A stretch of DNA of 64,000 nucleotides, taken from NCBI GenBank assembly GCA_018398805.1, contig JAGFBZ010000563.1, positions 62,001 to 126,000 on the forward strand, given 5' to 3'. The notes under the pieces were generated by a model. That model saw only the letters and a list, made by a program, of their open reading frames with translations. It ran no database searches and was not told where the DNA came from. The position numbers and the translations under genes are program-made. Positions 1 through 14,480 of the stretch are shown here, one piece after another. The number at the start of each line of letters is the position of its first letter. Position 1 is the first letter of the stretch. Origin of the DNA: Hirundichthys speculiger (lineage: Eukaryota; Chordata; Actinopteri; Beloniformes; Exocoetidae).

Positions 1-2760
1 TTTCCCCTGGTTTTAATGAAAGGAATGTTACATATTTTAGTTAAAATACAAGAGATAAGATTTAATGAAATACATTTAAAAAAAAAATAACATCCAAATC
101 CACTGCTGAATTTGACTTCATGCATTTATTCTTTACTGTTTATTTCTTCCAGTTTATTCCATCGTATGTTGTGTTTCATGTTTTATTATTTGTGTTTCAT
201 GTTTTTATGTGTTAAATTGAACATTTTAATTTGATTGTAAAGTCAGCTTCAGAGTTTTCAGAAGGGCTCTGGGAATAGATTTGACCTTGACTTTGTCTTT
301 GTCAGTTACTTATTTGCAGAACAATGGTGGCCTCAAGCAAAGTCAGAAGGCTGGAGTATTTCATGGTTTTTGAAGTGGTAGGCCCATTTCACATCACAAA
401 AACAGGCACATAACTTATGGTGTATACCTGGCTAAAAAAAAAAAAAAAAAAAAGGAAAGAAAGAAAGAGAGTAACTGCCTGGATTTAACTATGGAAAAAG
501 CAAGAGTCATGCACTGCAGAAGTACTACAGTAATTTATGTTTGAGCTGACAAGTAATTTAACCTTAAACTGAAGCACTGAAAAGCTTCCCATTATTTAAA
601 GGCAGGGTAAGGGATTTTTGGATGATATCACGATAGCTGATGTTTGAAACAAAACGGAGGGCCTTCCAGTTCTCCCCAATATAGCAAACCCCAATATCAA
701 TTTCTCAAAACGTCGCAGAATGTGACAAAAAGTGTTCTAAGTTAAGCCTGTTTCATTATTTAATGTTGAACTGATGTACGTCATGGTGGAGAACCTTATT
801 CCGTAAACTACACCCACAAGAAACGTGACTGTACCACTTGGTAGCATTCTTCTGCTTCTTCATCTTCATATTTTCCACTTCTGCTCTCTCTGTTATTTTC
901 AAACTGGTAGGTTAAAAAAAAAATGTTGGTTAACGTTTATCAGCCCAAACTTACACAAGATATGTTTTCTTTGATCCATTGCTAATAATCAAAAGGAAGC
1001 TCAGAACTACAAGCTACAGTGCTGCTGAAAAGAACCCACACTGCCACCTAACGTTTGGTGGTGGTAATACAGAGTGACACAAACGACAATGGACAATCAT
1101 AAATGCCAATAATAGCGTCAACCCTATACATACATTTAAATGCTATACAGCAGCATAAGCAGAGACTAGGAATCACAGAGTCTCTTGACCTACCTTTAAA
1201 AATCAGTTTACATGTCTTGTGGTATTGTAAAAATATTGTTTTGTATCAAATGAGTCAATTTATTAGTCTGCAAACAAAACCACCAAGGAGGCTGCTGAAA
1301 CTACTAACATTTGATTCAGAACTATCTAAAAGCTTGCTAGGATAGTGGTGTACAATAAACTTCAATAAAGTAGACTGGAAGAGAATCAACAAGAAAAATG
1401 ACAGCAATATTAAATCATGAAAGTATGAACATTTTTAGGTATGATTTCCAGCTGTCATTGAGTTTTACATATGAAAAAAAATGGTTGGTGAGCATATGTG
1501 ACAAAGAAATGTTTAGAGAATCTACAACTGAAATAGAGGAGCGGTATCAGTTATAGCATTATTTTATGACTTAAGCTAAAGATAATAAGTTAGTTTGATG
1601 TTGTTTTGGGTTTTATTGACAATTAAGAACACCTGTTGTTTACTTGAGATGAGCATACTCAAGGAATTGATTCTAATTTCAGTTAGGATTAAAGAGAGTA
1701 ATTTAATTGCTTCATTAATGTAAAAAGAAAATCGCAGTAATGATAACTGAATATTGCATGCCTTTAGAAAAGCATGAAGGCAGCTTCCTTTAAAGATTAA
1801 TGACATGAGAGTTTATTATAAAGTCCTTCTATAAGGATTCAGAATGAATCAAATCAGAATAATTCTTAAAATAAATTCCAAATAGCATTGTATCCATTTT
1901 GAAAAAGAGATGAGCTTTGCACGGTTACACTTATGCTCTAATTTACAGGATGTACAAAAACTAATGATACGTTTTCCACTGTGGCTCAGGTTTGGCAAAG
2001 ACACCACAAAGGTTCAAAAAGAGCAAGCAGACAGTCCTCCTCTAAAGTTTCAAAGAAAGTGAAAGTGTCAATATTACAGGTGATTCACCCCAGGTACTGC
2101 CACTGTATTTATAGTCTGTCCCCCCCTGACCATGCAGGGACTCTTTTGATGACTTTGCAGATACAGTGCATGCTTCTGGGTTTCAGTCGAGGACAGACAC
2201 TGTGTTCCAAGATGATGATTTAAAGAGTTAGACAGTAAATGACAAGGATACAGATAACCTTCTTTCTTTAGTTAGCACTCTTATCTAGAATAATTTTCTA
2301 TTGTAAATCTATCAGCTTTACTGTGGCTGAAGTCTGGATTTGATGCCCAGTGTTGACATAAATGCCTCTCCTACAAGTTTCATTACCTTCTTCAATTCAT
2401 CCAGAATCAATGCATCCTGAAGTCATTTTTCAGATGAGGTTTGTGTTATTTTCTTACGTTTAACCAACCTCAATTATCATGATAAAAATGGTTCCTGGTC
2501 AGTAAATATGCTCTATAGAATACTTGTGTTATTTGCATAATGTGCCGTATGGGGTTTCAAAAACTGCCCCGGCTGAACTGTAATGATATTCAGTGGTAAG
2601 AAACAATGAACATGTTTCAAACATATTCAAGAGGTGCCTTGACTTCATGAAAGTAATAATGGATATTACAGTTTGTAAAAGATGGATGGAGCAACCACAA
2701 TATCAAGCATTAGACTACAGACCAGTTTGTTACCATAGTTTTTGCAGCCAATAATCACTA
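1..2760. other. Non-coding stretch, no gene seen
   Basis: AT-rich DNA with only short unconvincing ORFs. It holds a run of about 20 A followed by GAAA repeats near 433-470. I see no splice-bounded exon, TIR pair or RNA gene. Confidence 0.6.
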
Positions 2761-3622
2761 TGGGCTCAATTCTACCACCTGCATAAGAGTTACATCCAGC
2801 CAGTTGCGCGTATTTGGAGTTGTGCATTCAGTGGTTGACATAAGTCTCCCCTCTACATGCCTTCACTCGAGATACGTGCGGTAGGTGGAGCAACCTCAAA
2901 ATGTAGGTGTTCCCTGTCAATTTTACTTCTACACACATTCTCCCACTGACTGAAGCGCCCTTTCACTTACATGTCTCTGAGGCTGTAGTAAGGTTAAACA
3001 TTATATTACACTTGAAGTTCAGATGCAGTTACAATTTACCACATGTAGGCCTACAGAGAGACCCAGAGAGGCATCTACCTGTAAAATAGGAGATCGGCTC
3101 TGACCACCAGGATGATCAAACAGTGTTTCAAGGCCAAATACCTGTGGAGCGGGCACCAAGAGTTCACCAAATTATTGTTGATCAGCATTTCTAGGTATGT
3201 AAACAGATGTTGGGATACCATTATACCACTGAACTGAACAAGTCAAAATACATCAAAATTTCATTTTTAGAAATTCCATTTTGCCTGTGACGTCCACCCC
3301 TTGTTCTGGGAGTGGGGTGTGCGGCACGTTGGAGAGTGGAGCGCCGTTGCACTCCCGATTTGAAACAGATTTCAATGGCATTTGTAGGTATTCAGCAAAC
3401 TCTGTTCCGTGATTTGGAACGAACTGCCACAGATGGCATCATAGTTGGGTCTGCCTCCTTTTTTAAATGAATCATCCCTCTTTGTTAAGACCACCTCTAT
3501 TCCACACTCACGCAGGTGGGCGTATCTGAAATAGGGATGGAAGAATATGCTTAAATGAAAAGCGTTTAAGCAGGGGGGGCGTAAATATCAACTTACATGC
3601 CAATGAGAGAATTGGGCCCAAT
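2761..3622 (+). mobile_element. Decayed PIF/Harbinger-like DNA transposon
   Basis: The ends form an imperfect inverted pair: GGGCTCAATTCT near 2762 and, on the opposite strand, GGGCCCAATTCT near 3621, followed on both sides by a similar GCATAAG/GCATGTAAG-like stretch. The ~860-bp interior carries the C-terminal end of a HARBI1-like transposase. I could not find a clean 3-bp target duplication, so the exact termini are uncertain. This is a non-autonomous, internally deleted copy. Confidence 0.5.
2907..3194 (+). pseudogene. HARBI1-like transposase C-terminal fragment
   Basis: One frame reads across 2907-3194 with a single internal stop at 3087-3089. Its last ~30 residues contain DDQTVFQGQIPVERA and end IIVDQHF-stop, which resembles the C-terminus of PIF/Harbinger nucleases as I know the family (acidic stretch, then a VFQGQ-like motif, then a basic helix). 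The catalytic DDE core is absent. The identification rests on motif resemblance only. Confidence 0.5.
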
Positions 3623-6600
3623 GTGGACAAGTGGGCTTGGCTAGTAAAACACATCCATAAATATTCTTAACGTGCTTGCTAACTAGTCCAGCCCCTTTTG
3701 GTTATTCCATGAATGTCAATTTTCCCCACTTCTGCAATCTGGATGATACCCCTTAGGAAGTACAAAGGATTAATGTGACAATGAAATGACAATGGACTAG
3801 CAAGCAGAGGGGTTACTACAAAAAGATAAACACACTGACAGACTCTCAACCTTAACAGGTTAAAGGTTTGAACAATTAGTACAGAGAGGACCCACAAAGG
3901 AAGTCAGAAATTAACAAATGCACAAGGAATAACAGTTTCAAATGAAAACAGTAGTAAAGGTACTAGCTAACACACAAACCAGGAAGTAAGACAAAAGGCA
4001 AAACAAAATTCAAAACAATGAACAAGGGGCTTCATAAAAGCAACATAAGAAAGTCAAGAGCAATCTAGAACAACTCAGAGGATGAATAAAACAACCCTGT
4101 GAAACCACACAAGTAAAACAACAAAAACACAGAACAGAAATTTTAAGGTAAGAACACAAGGAAAACTAACAGCTACCAAAACTGTAGATCATGACACCAC
4201 TGAAACTGAAAACCTGTTTGGAAAAGAAATGTGGAAAAGGACATATTCACTGACTGAAAAACGAATAAAAAATTATGAGAAAGTATATTCTTATGGCAAT
4301 AAGTCATCATATTATTAAGATAACTAACTCAAAATTTTTTTTTGAAAGGAGTTATATTTTCAGATGAAAAAAGTAAAAAAAGCATCAATCAGCACAATTT
4401 TTTAGAACAAATGCAGTTCACTTGTCCCTCATTATTAATATATATTATTTAAAAATAAATTGTTAAAAACATAACTATTACAATATACAATTATAATATA
4501 ATTATAATAATTATAACAACTTTATTTAAAATTACAATAAAGACTTTTTTCCCTTGTAAAACCACAACTTGATTTAAATATCTTTTTTTTCTTGTAAAAT
4601 TAGAACAGAATTTTTCATTTTTCTTTATTCTGGCCCAAAAACTAACATAAAGCAAAAAAGGATGGCTTTCTCCAATTAATCATTAATTAAAACAGCTACA
4701 ATGCACTGAATTGAAGGAGTGAAATTCACGAACAGCACCACCATGATTTGTGGAAAACATTCTTATTTCATGAAAAGGATTGATTTTTTTTTAAGTTTTG
4801 GAGTCAGGGATGTTTTATAACCAGCAACTTGTGTCCATCATCAGTGGTATTTCACTTTTAGTCACATCAGCATTGGCTTCATTTTTTATACCTGCCAACA
4901 CGGTCCATTTTTTTTTCTTATATACTGTATGATAAAACTAGATCAAATCAGAAGACTACAAAGAGTATTTTGTTATGAGTGGTATCCAGTGCCTGCAGAC
5001 TGACTAGGGGTATTTGTATTTTTTTTTCAACTTTTTTTTCAATGGTCTTTTCAACCATTCCTTTTATTTTGCAGAGTTGCACTATTTCAATTTATTTCTG
5101 AAGATGTGCTCAAGTCTTTGTTTAAAAAGGAAATCAGGGGAGCCAATATTTCTAATCAGCACTATGTACTCACCGGATCATGCCTCAGCAAACTTATCAC
5201 CTACTTCTGTTTGAGTATTGTTCAACAAAAAGGGCTGTGCTCAGCTTTTTTAGAAATAACAGTTAAAATTGAAAAAAATGTTTTGCCCTGTATGGATGAG
5301 TTCAATCTTTTCATAAAAACATAATGTTTTATGATTTGAAGTTTATCTTGTGTCGTCATTTTCAGTTAAGGTAATAGATGCAAAAGTTAGGTTTTGCTTT
5401 TCAAGCCAAACAAGATTATTGTTTCTAATGATTGGTCCTGATTATCATGTTAATGTGTTTTTCTCTCACTGTGAAAACAGCTAATGATATAACCTCAACA
5501 GTAAAAATGTCGTTGCCTTTTGCCTGCAACAATTCATCGTTCACTGAAACCCTCGAGAGACGTAAATACCCCCAAACTTTAAACGACATTAACAAAGAAA
5601 TATTCAGTTTATTTGCATGTGTTTGAAGTAACGGCTGCAGGTGTTTTGATGGAGCAAAATCTCTGCTGCTGATTTGCAGCACAAACGCCACCATCCACTT
5701 TCTCCCAATTTACAGTTCTTTTTATCAGATAGTATTTCTGTTTCACAGAGCACGGAACAGAAAAATGTTTTTTTTCCAAAAGAGCTCCATGCATTAGAAA
5801 TGCCGCCTCTGTATAATGTCAAAGCTTGCTGATTTGAACTGCTAGCTGAACTATTCCAGCTGACTCTTTTTGATATGTTATAGTCAGCAACACAGTTTCT
5901 TTTTTCAGAGGAATGTTTGAAATTCACACCATCTCTTGTGAGCACAGATAGAAACATGCATTTTCCTTTTCCTAAACTCGATATTTGCCTTCATTTTATG
6001 TCATTTCCAATCCCAATTCCAGCCTATAGAGAGGTATTTTCTGTAAGAGGATTCATCATTTCTAACCCAACCCTATTCATTTCCATCTGATGAGATGAGG
6101 TCGCATGTCAAGAGGAGAGCTAAGACAGATTCGCTTCTTCATCATTGTTACAGCTCATCAGCCACACCATCTCAAGATACCGCCATTTAAATGATTGGAG
6201 GAAAAGTGCACCCAAGCAGAAAATATCCACAACTTTTATCTAAAAAAGAGACAGTAAGACAAAGATACCCCTTTTCTCAAATAAAATGCAGGATTAAATC
6301 AAAAGTTGGGCTTTTTATAAAAGCTGGGCACGACACAAATACAGGCCATGAAGGAGGGAGAGGAGGGAAAAGTTAAAAACAGCCATTCCTCTTTTAATGA
6401 TGCACTGAAACAACCTCATCTACACTGATCCTGGCTTTTGAACTTACAGACCATCTCCTTGAGCAGTTCAAAGCAGGAGCACATGTAGAATCCAAAATTA
6501 CATTTTATGGACAAAACTGAAGGCAGTGCACGCGAGGAACTACTAGAAAATGAAAGTGGCAAAACAATTAGAAGAGGTCAAGAACAAACAAGTGACAAAC

Positions 6601-9600
6601 CAGTGATCTTTCAATGAGCCAAGTCAACGAGAGAGAGAGAGACCAAAATTTACATATTTCTACTTTCACGACTACTCATTTAGCATGAGACTCATCATAC
6701 TACATTTTATATATTTAAAATCAATACAATACATAATACAGCCACCATCAGAATGATTTAAGAGCCAACAGTTATCTGCAGTGTAGTGTAGAGAAAAGCT
6801 TTTTTTGTTTGTTTGTTTCTCGTGTTTTGTTGTGGGTGTTTTTTCCATCCAACATCATTTCAAGCCATTTTCACTTCACATCTTGAATGGTTCGTTGGAC
6901 TGAAGACAAGTCAGCCACCTCTCTCCAGTCCGTTGTCTTGCCTGTCACACCCGTTCTGATGAAACATGTCTTCTTTGCTCAACATCAGTTAAAATGACCT
7001 CTGAAGCTCCGTCTGATCATTTTTCCTTCCCCCCTCTGTCTGTTTTAGCGTGTGCCGTGTGCATAGGTAGACATGCAGGATTAGGATACACGCTGACGTA
7101 GTTTTATCACCTCCATATTCGGTGATACTTGGGCATGGATTCATGCTGATGAATAAGTGCCAGGGGTGCGGTGCCACTTTGCTATCGAACGGGCATTCAT
7201 GAACATACATTTTTCAATCAAATCTGAGTTTTATGTGATACTCGTGACACTGGAGTAGGTTTTAAATAAGGACCCTGACTGAAGCCTTGTGATTAAAATC
7301 ATTTGTTACAAGTCTTTATAGATTTATAGATTGTGTCATGAGTCTGAAATGTAGGAATGGACATTAATTGACAAATGAAATTAAGTTTGAGAGACAAAAA
7401 CTGACATACTGTATTTGGGTAGTACCTTCAGAAAGTCTAAGTAAATTTGAAAACATGGTGTCTTTAATTAGCATTTTTCATTCCATCCCAGTTTCACATG
7501 TGATACAAACAATTCAAAACAATTAACATGTAGCAAAAAAATAATTTTTTGGGTGTGAATCATCTTCCTAGTCAGCTTTGCATTTTACATGCAGGCTAAT
7601 TCAAATTCAGCTGCGCCTGCTTCTGCAATAATTGGAGATGAGGACGTATTGATGTAACATTAAGAGGCCATTTGGGAGCTGTGCTCAGACAGGTTGTACC
7701 TGTTTGGTGTAACGTCATTGGCTTTGGGTAATTTTAAGATAACTAGATGTATTATCACATCTTGCTTACTTCAGCTCCACCTCTCTCTCTCTCTTTTTCC
7801 CCTCCTGAAGTGCTGAAGATCCAGACAGCAGGGTGAGTCCGAGATATAAAACTGAACTCCAGTCAGGCTATGCATTTCTAATGTGAGTTTCCCCAATATA
7901 AATGGATATTGCAGCAAAAACAGAAGATCACTGTGAATAGAATTTACATTACTCTGTCCTCCAAAGATGCTTCCTGTGGCTGCAGGTTAGATTTCACCCC
8001 GAGCTTGAAATTTGCTGATCAGAGTTATCAAAATGAGAATTGGTGATATTACTTTCTTTACAAGGCAAAGAGACAAGTGCAGAGTTTGATGCCAGGTCTG
8101 GTGCCTAGATCTTAATAGCTTTGCTGGGCAAAGAAAATGGCCATTCATGAATCACTGGAGAATGGAGAGTTACAACACAGTGGCAGCTCTATAATAGAGT
8201 AGTTAGAAGAAGACGGAAGGAAGAGACCAGATTGCCGTGTACCACCGTCAGGATAAACAACATCATAAAAATGTGTTCGGCCTGCAGACTTTTTAGATTT
8301 GTGCCACACCAGTTTTAACTCCATGAACTTTTTTATTGGTGATGCAAGACTGCCATGAGCTGAAGTTAGCAACATGGTCAGCCGGTTTCACTTCTGTTCT
8401 TTTTTTTAGTGGTGTAACTGAATTAAAATGATATGTTTGGGAAAACATTAAGAGTGAGTAACCCCCCGCCAAAAAAAAACAAAAAAAAAAAAACATTTTG
8501 ATTGCTACTTGACTGAAGAAACATTTTCTGGTGGAGTACTCTGTGGAGGATTGTTCGTTTAACCGGCGGAGCTTATAACTTTCATAATGACACAATGCTA
8601 TGAGCAAGATTTAAATAGCTGAAACTTATGAATGCCAAGCCCAAGTTTGAGAAAAATAGTTTCCTAGTCAAGGCTGAGGTTGAAAGATCTTCATTACACT
8701 ACAATGCCCCACTGGAGGGCTTTGTCATTTTTAATGAAACACATGTCATGTTTGGGCATTTACTGAAACGCTACTTGCTGCTTATTAGTTTCATGCTGTG
8801 GCAGCCCTAAATAACAAATAGTAACCTTTTCATTTGGTCAAGACGCATAGTTCATTAGTCTGTGTTATTTCCAATTACAAGTGGTACTTTTTTTTTTTTT
8901 TTTTTTTTTTTTAGACGTCTTTGTGTCTGAAACATCAGGGAGCAGCTTTTTCGGAGCCTGAGGAAATTGTAGTCTGACTCCACTATATATTTTCCATCTT
9001 GGATCGTTTCAAGCCACAACAGCCTGCTGTCAGACAGTGGAGCTCTCAGGCTGAGAGGCCTGTTTTCTCTTCCTTTGTGAAGTTGTTTGATTCCAGCAAG
9101 ATTTCCAAGATCACGATCAATAGAGAATTCCTCTTCCAGGACTCAAATGTATCCATTTGGACCAATCAGTGTCTGATAGTGCTCTCTCTATCTTTGTTTG
9201 TGTGTTGGCAATCAGACTTCCAAAAGCCTGAGCTGGTAGCCTGGTTTCCATGGTGCTGTCATAGTTTTTGACAAAGGGAAAGTTGGACAAGAACTAAATA
9301 CCTAAACAAAAAGGAATGCACAAGGTCAAAAACTGACAAAATGGATTGATACTTCTGTTAACAAATCAAAAAAGTGATGAAAATATTCAGAATATGAGGT
9401 TACATTACATCATCTAATTTAGCTGTGTGGAAAAGTGGAATGAGTTACAACTAATCAGAACTAATCTCATCCTATGATAAGGAGGTCATGCAACACCCGG
9501 CTTGCTATTCTAAAAGCATTTTTAAATCCTACCAGGCTATGCAACACTATGTGTTTTACGTCATCTCCGCTTCTCAGAAATAGTTGTAAGTGTCTGACAT

Positions 9601-9890
9601 TGTTGTATCGCTGCTGGTGTGACAAATTTAGTGTATAGTACGTTTATTTTAATTTTCTTTTTAATTTTTGATATCCAGTCGGAGCAACGTCATGTTTTTA
9701 TTACCGATTTTTACTACACACCTTAAATGTAGATTTGTCATCGTTCAAAGAGACCATGCCCCTAATTTGTTAATTAGTGTTGTACAAATAAGGTGGAATT
9801 TATTGTAATTCCATAGGTTTATACCAGGATGTTAAGATTTCTGTCTCAGTTTAGTCTTAATTTTCTTGATTTCTTTGCATCCTTTTTGTT
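3623..9890. other. Non-coding stretch, simple repeats only
   Basis: No supported gene. 3900-4193 is A-rich and, read on the minus strand, begins TGTCATGATC and resembles the LTR-like repeats found elsewhere in the window (weak). 4440-4560 is extremely AT-rich. There are GA repeats near 6630, a CT run near 7780 and a long T run near 8889-8912. A splice-like CAG/GGTGAG context near 7830 is not enough to call an exon. Confidence 0.5.
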
Positions 9891-10255
9891 TAACTTTACT
9901 ACCTGGTTTAGTTTGAAGGTCTGTTTCTGAATGTATTAATTCCTATTTACTTTCTTTTGATCTATTTCTGATTGTTAGCTCCTTGCGTGTGTGTATTGTC
10001 TTGTCTTGTCTTTCCTCTCTTTTCTGCTTCTCCATTCTTGTTGCCTCCGGGTGTCAGCCTATTTTTGCCCCCTGCTTTCCTTTTTTCTTTGGTTCTTGTT
10101 TGTTAGATCAGTTTCAGCTTATGCTTTGGATTTCCTTTCCTGGCAGCTCCCTTATTTACTTGATTAAAGGACTTATTTCTGATACTCCTGCCTCCCGAGT
10201 TGCCTGCATTTGGGTCCCTCCACATCAAAACATAACACAGGAGCTAAATTTGTGA
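9890..10255 (+). repeat. LTR-like repeat, second family, copy 1
   Basis: A T-rich stretch that ends in the pattern GCATTTGGGTCCCTCCA then CATAACA. The same 3' pattern (GCATTTGGGTCCTTCC ... ATAACA) closes the repeat at 41055-41546. The 5' boundary is approximate. No coding content is seen. Confidence 0.35.
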
Positions 10256-13200
10256 CATTTTATTGTGAAAGCAGAAGCAATTGTAGTTCCTTAAATTGAA
10301 CACTAGGGTCTGGATTTAAAAGAGAGCCATGTTACAATATCCGACTTTGCAGCAGAAATAAACATATTTAAAGCCTGGCACAAAACGGCCTTTTTTTGGT
10401 CTCTAAATTTATCAACTATGACAACTGCTGCATATTTTGAGAAGGTCATGTACCTCATCCAACCTGATGGCCTCTGGCTCATCGACTGCTATCTCTTGCA
10501 GTAGCCAGGTCCTCCATTTGAATGACCTTACTCGGACCCTACCAAGTTGGCTATCCAGGCCACTTGCCAATTAATAGCTGATGGCACTCTGCAGTGGCGA
10601 CTACTAGGTGACTGGGGGACTGCGAATCCTGGCTGTGATCAGCAAGGCCTTGTTTCTGAATTCATAACAGAATTCATATTGGTTGTCGCTTCAGGAACGA
10701 CCATCTGAAATAGGGAAGACGGACAGATTTGATCAGAATGAATGCAAGTTAATGTTAGTTGGCGTCATGAGTTAAGTCAAGCTAAAATAGTTAGCTTGTG
10801 GTAACTGCGCTAGGCCAGATGGGTTTGAACCAAGTTTCCAGGTTTGCTTGTTCCACCCGTTTTCCCATTTTTGATTAAACCAGGGTTGGATGGAGGAGTG
10901 ATCAGAATTTGGCCTCTTATTCTTCAGAAAACCGATGGATGACATGACGGATGATTTGTCCAGTTCTCTTTATGCCATCTATGGTCACATTCACACATGA
11001 GAACATGGAACAATTGTCTCCCATGCTCATTAAACTGTAACATGACAAAATACTGACGCCAGGGAAACACTTTGTAAACTGATTGGAGCAACTATTATCA
11101 CTAAAAATACCAAAATCTTGAAGCAATGTTAGCACAAGACTTGTCATGGAACTCCTGCAAAAAAAAGGTTGCTAAATCTCATGTCACATTATGCGCTACA
11201 GGTGTTTTTGCTGAACTATGAATTAAAAGACAGTATCAAAGTCAACATTATTGATTGAAGAAGTTAGCTGAGTTCCAATTAAAAAAAAACATAACAGGTG
11301 TTTGGAGAAAAAAGAATTGCACTTGCTGTCTTACACCATAAAGCCTAAACACACAGGAGCTCCACAAGCAGCAGATCACTGAGTGCAAAGAACCTAATTT
11401 CAAGTAGAATATGAAATGAAGAACTTGTTAAAACAATAGGCATCTTATTCTGTGAGAGTAAGATGAATGTTCACAGTTATTTTTAAACCATAATATCACT
11501 CTTCACCCTCATATTTTGTTGGCTTTGTACACTGCCAGTTGGATCTAGACTGACTGTCTGGTGTTCAGACCACCATGTGTCACCTTTTCTTTCAGAATAA
11601 GTCAAATAATGTCATTCAGAGCTTGCAGTCTGATACACAGAAGGACCTTGAAACTAAAGAACAAAATCATATTTTAAAAAAGAAAAAAAATCTACTTTAA
11701 CCACTGATCAGAACTAAATTTCTTATGTGTTTTTAGCTGCTATGATGTACCACAACTCTTTTTGAAAAAGGTATAAACCACCTCAAGCAGACATAAAAGC
11801 TGAGAAACCTTTTTTTTTTTTTTAATGGAGCAAATTCCTAACAACTTTTTCTGATGCACGTCTTCAAAAGGCATATCAAAAAATCTAATTTATGCTCTAT
11901 GTTGATCAGCTATTCAAGATATTTTGCCTTTTAAAGACCTTTATAGACTTCTGAGATGCAGCTGTGGCGACTGTAAAATGAGCTGTAAGCTTGTGCTTTA
12001 AACTTATTTGATTGCTCCTATATTCTGAAGCTGGTACGGTACTTTTCTTCGGTGCAAATATATCAAATGATCCTGGCAATTTCAACTTTAATGGCCTCCA
12101 AGTGTCTCTGCCAAAGAGTTGTGAACTCCCAGAATTAACAGAGGTGCATGGAGTCATGTTCTCAGTTCAGCTCTAGGTTAAAGCATTTCACAAAACCCAC
12201 ACGGGTACCTTGAAGAGTAGACCGTTTTCTGTTACTCTTACAGATGCATCTCATTTATATAATTTGTAGTTATGCTGCACTGCACACTAAAATGTAAAAA
12301 TTACTCTTACGTTATGTACTGTATGTGAGGTAATGGAAATGTACAGCCAACCCAGAAAATACTGTAAAAACAGAAAAAGAGATGTGAAAAGCCATTTGCA
12401 ACTGAGTGATTGTAGCTTCAGGCAACTCGGACCCGGAGGGCAGAAACAAGTAGATCAAATCTCTCTTACAGAGTCGAGTATTACCCTCATTATTGTGCTC
12501 TTTGGCAGAACACAAAAGAGAACATGCTGCAGCTTAAGAGCCTTGTTTCTGACAAGAGCTCGAACAAGTTTGTTTCAAAATCAAAGCTGGTATCCTATCT
12601 CAAGTATTCTAATTATATCTTTTGTTAGTCTGTATTTTAGAAGATATCAAACCAGCAGACAAAAAGGTGTGTTTTTCTCATGTTTTTCCTGTTACCCGTC
12701 TCAAACATAATCCCTGATCATGCTTTCATGTTCATCTTGGTAAAGATGCACTTTGCATGACATTTTTTAGTCTATGCAAATGAATCCTAGTCATCCTATC
12801 TTCCGCCGAAACAATCTATCAAATTGCTAGCCATTTTCACATAGACAGAGATTGGTACACACATGCATTTCATTTTATGTGACCGTCTTGAAAGACATTG
12901 GCAATCTGCGCTCTTGCTATCAGAGGACTGCAGGTCCTAGAATTTCCTGTGCGACATAATACCATTCTCCATCAGACAACACGATTATCCTGAGAATAAA
13001 AGCCTGCAAAATCAAATCAGCTGAAGTGAACCTGAGATCACACCAGTCATGCATTACATTTAGAGCAGAGAGTATCTGGCTGGGTGGGATACAGATGAAC
13101 TACCCCTTGCATGCCCTGACATTAAGTGACACAAAAACAAAAATTAAAGTAAAAATAACTGAACACACAATAATGTAAAAAATGTCTTTGATTTTATTTT

Positions 13201-13826
13201 ATGTGTAGGTTTTTTCTTTTGTTTAAAAAAATTGTGATAATCATCTGACTTCATGGGTCTTCATATATAAGGTCAGATGAACAACGGCATATATCTTTTT
13301 TCACCGCACCATTATTTATTTAACAAGAAGGAAGCCAAAAAGAAAAATAAATAATGTGGACAGCACAAAGTACCCCCATGATTCAGTGACTTGCAGATCC
13401 AAATTTAATACCACTTGAAGTGGTAATAAACCATTTCCTGTATAACTATCATTCTCTCACATCCGCGTGGAGGACTTATGGTCTATTCTTCTTTATAAGA
13501 ATGATTGAGTTCATATTTTTTGATATTTAGATTTTGGATGTTAACTTTCAGTACAGACTTTGACCAGGCTATTCCAAAGCCCTACGGTAATTCTTGTATT
13601 TTTCAGTCATTCTGATGCAGGTTTTCTGGTGGGCTTCACATTGTTGTCATGTTGCATGACCCATTTTCAACCTAAGCTTTAGGTGCCTGACAGGTGGCCT
13701 CACATTTGCCTCCAGAATATTTTATAATAATGAACAGAGAAGTATAATAATGAACAGAGAAGTTCATGGTCCACTCAGTGACTGTGAGTTACTCGGGTCA
13801 TGTGGCTGCAAAAACAACCCTATATC
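10256..13826. other. Non-coding stretch, nothing identifiable
   Basis: No exon, TIR pair or RNA gene recognised. A T run lies near 11811-11823. 12880-13100 is relatively GC-balanced and free of simple repeats, but I cannot assign it a function. Confidence 0.5.
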
Positions 13827-14480
13827 CAGTGTTGGGACTAACACGTTATAAACTAACGCGTTATTGTAACGCTGTTACTTTTGACAGCAACTATAACTCT
13901 AACACATTACTTTTTAAATTAAGTAACTCAAATACCGTTACTACACTGTGCATTACTTTTGAGCAGCTATGGTATAAAGCTTTCAGTTTATTTTTACTCA
14001 TCAAGACATATGTTTCGTTTTTAATACGTTTCTAAAAAGCAGATTCGCGTCGGTGCATAGACACACACAGTGTGTTGAGCATGTGGGCGTGTGGACTCTT
14101 AAAGGGTGGCGCAGTGTCATGGCGGTGACTGGTGAAGAGGGATGTCAGGGCACGTCAAGTTTCTCCTAGTGAAGATATTCTCACAGTTTCACTTGTGTCG
14201 AGGAGAAAGACAAAAAGTCTTAGTTAAATGTCGACTGTGTCTTGTTTCAAAGACCCTATCTACTGCCTCAAGCAGTAATTCTAATCTGTTCGCAAAAGGA
14301 AACTGCAGTTTCTGGAGGAATATTGTTTCGTCATGAAGCCACTCACAGTTGCATCCTGCAAGGAGAGGAGAACTGTTACTATGGTACCCTCTTGCCCACA
14401 CTAGAACTACTGATGTCGAAGATGCTGGAGATGAAAGAGAGTCCGATTGTAGCAGCAGGCCTACCATAGTTCAGGTAAGA
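13827..14480 (+). mobile_element. hAT-type element fragment, 5' end with BED-finger exon
   Basis: Begins CAGTGTTGGGACTAACACG, a typical teleost hAT terminal motif rich in AACGCGTTA, at 13827. Downstream, 14142-14336 encodes a BED-finger-like stretch with KCRLCLVSKTLSTASSSNSN, where CxxC is followed by the usual SNSNL motif and a histidine region in another frame. A donor-like CAG/GTAAG follows at 14473. No right terminus is seen, so the copy is truncated. Confidence 0.5.
14142..14336 (+). pseudogene. hAT transposase N-terminal (BED-like) fragment
   Basis: A 64-residue open frame containing KVLVKCRLCLVSKTLSTA and SSSNSNL. In hAT and ZBED proteins an N-terminal BED zinc finger has a CxxC pair, then SNLxxHL and H. 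Here the frame departs after SNSNL, so the histidine pair is not in frame. It is a degraded fragment without the RNase-H-like catalytic core. Confidence 0.5.

Noticed and set aside
8293..8607. 104-residue ORF with hydrophobic run
   Set aside because: The run comes from a poly-A/T tract; no homology motif or splice context.
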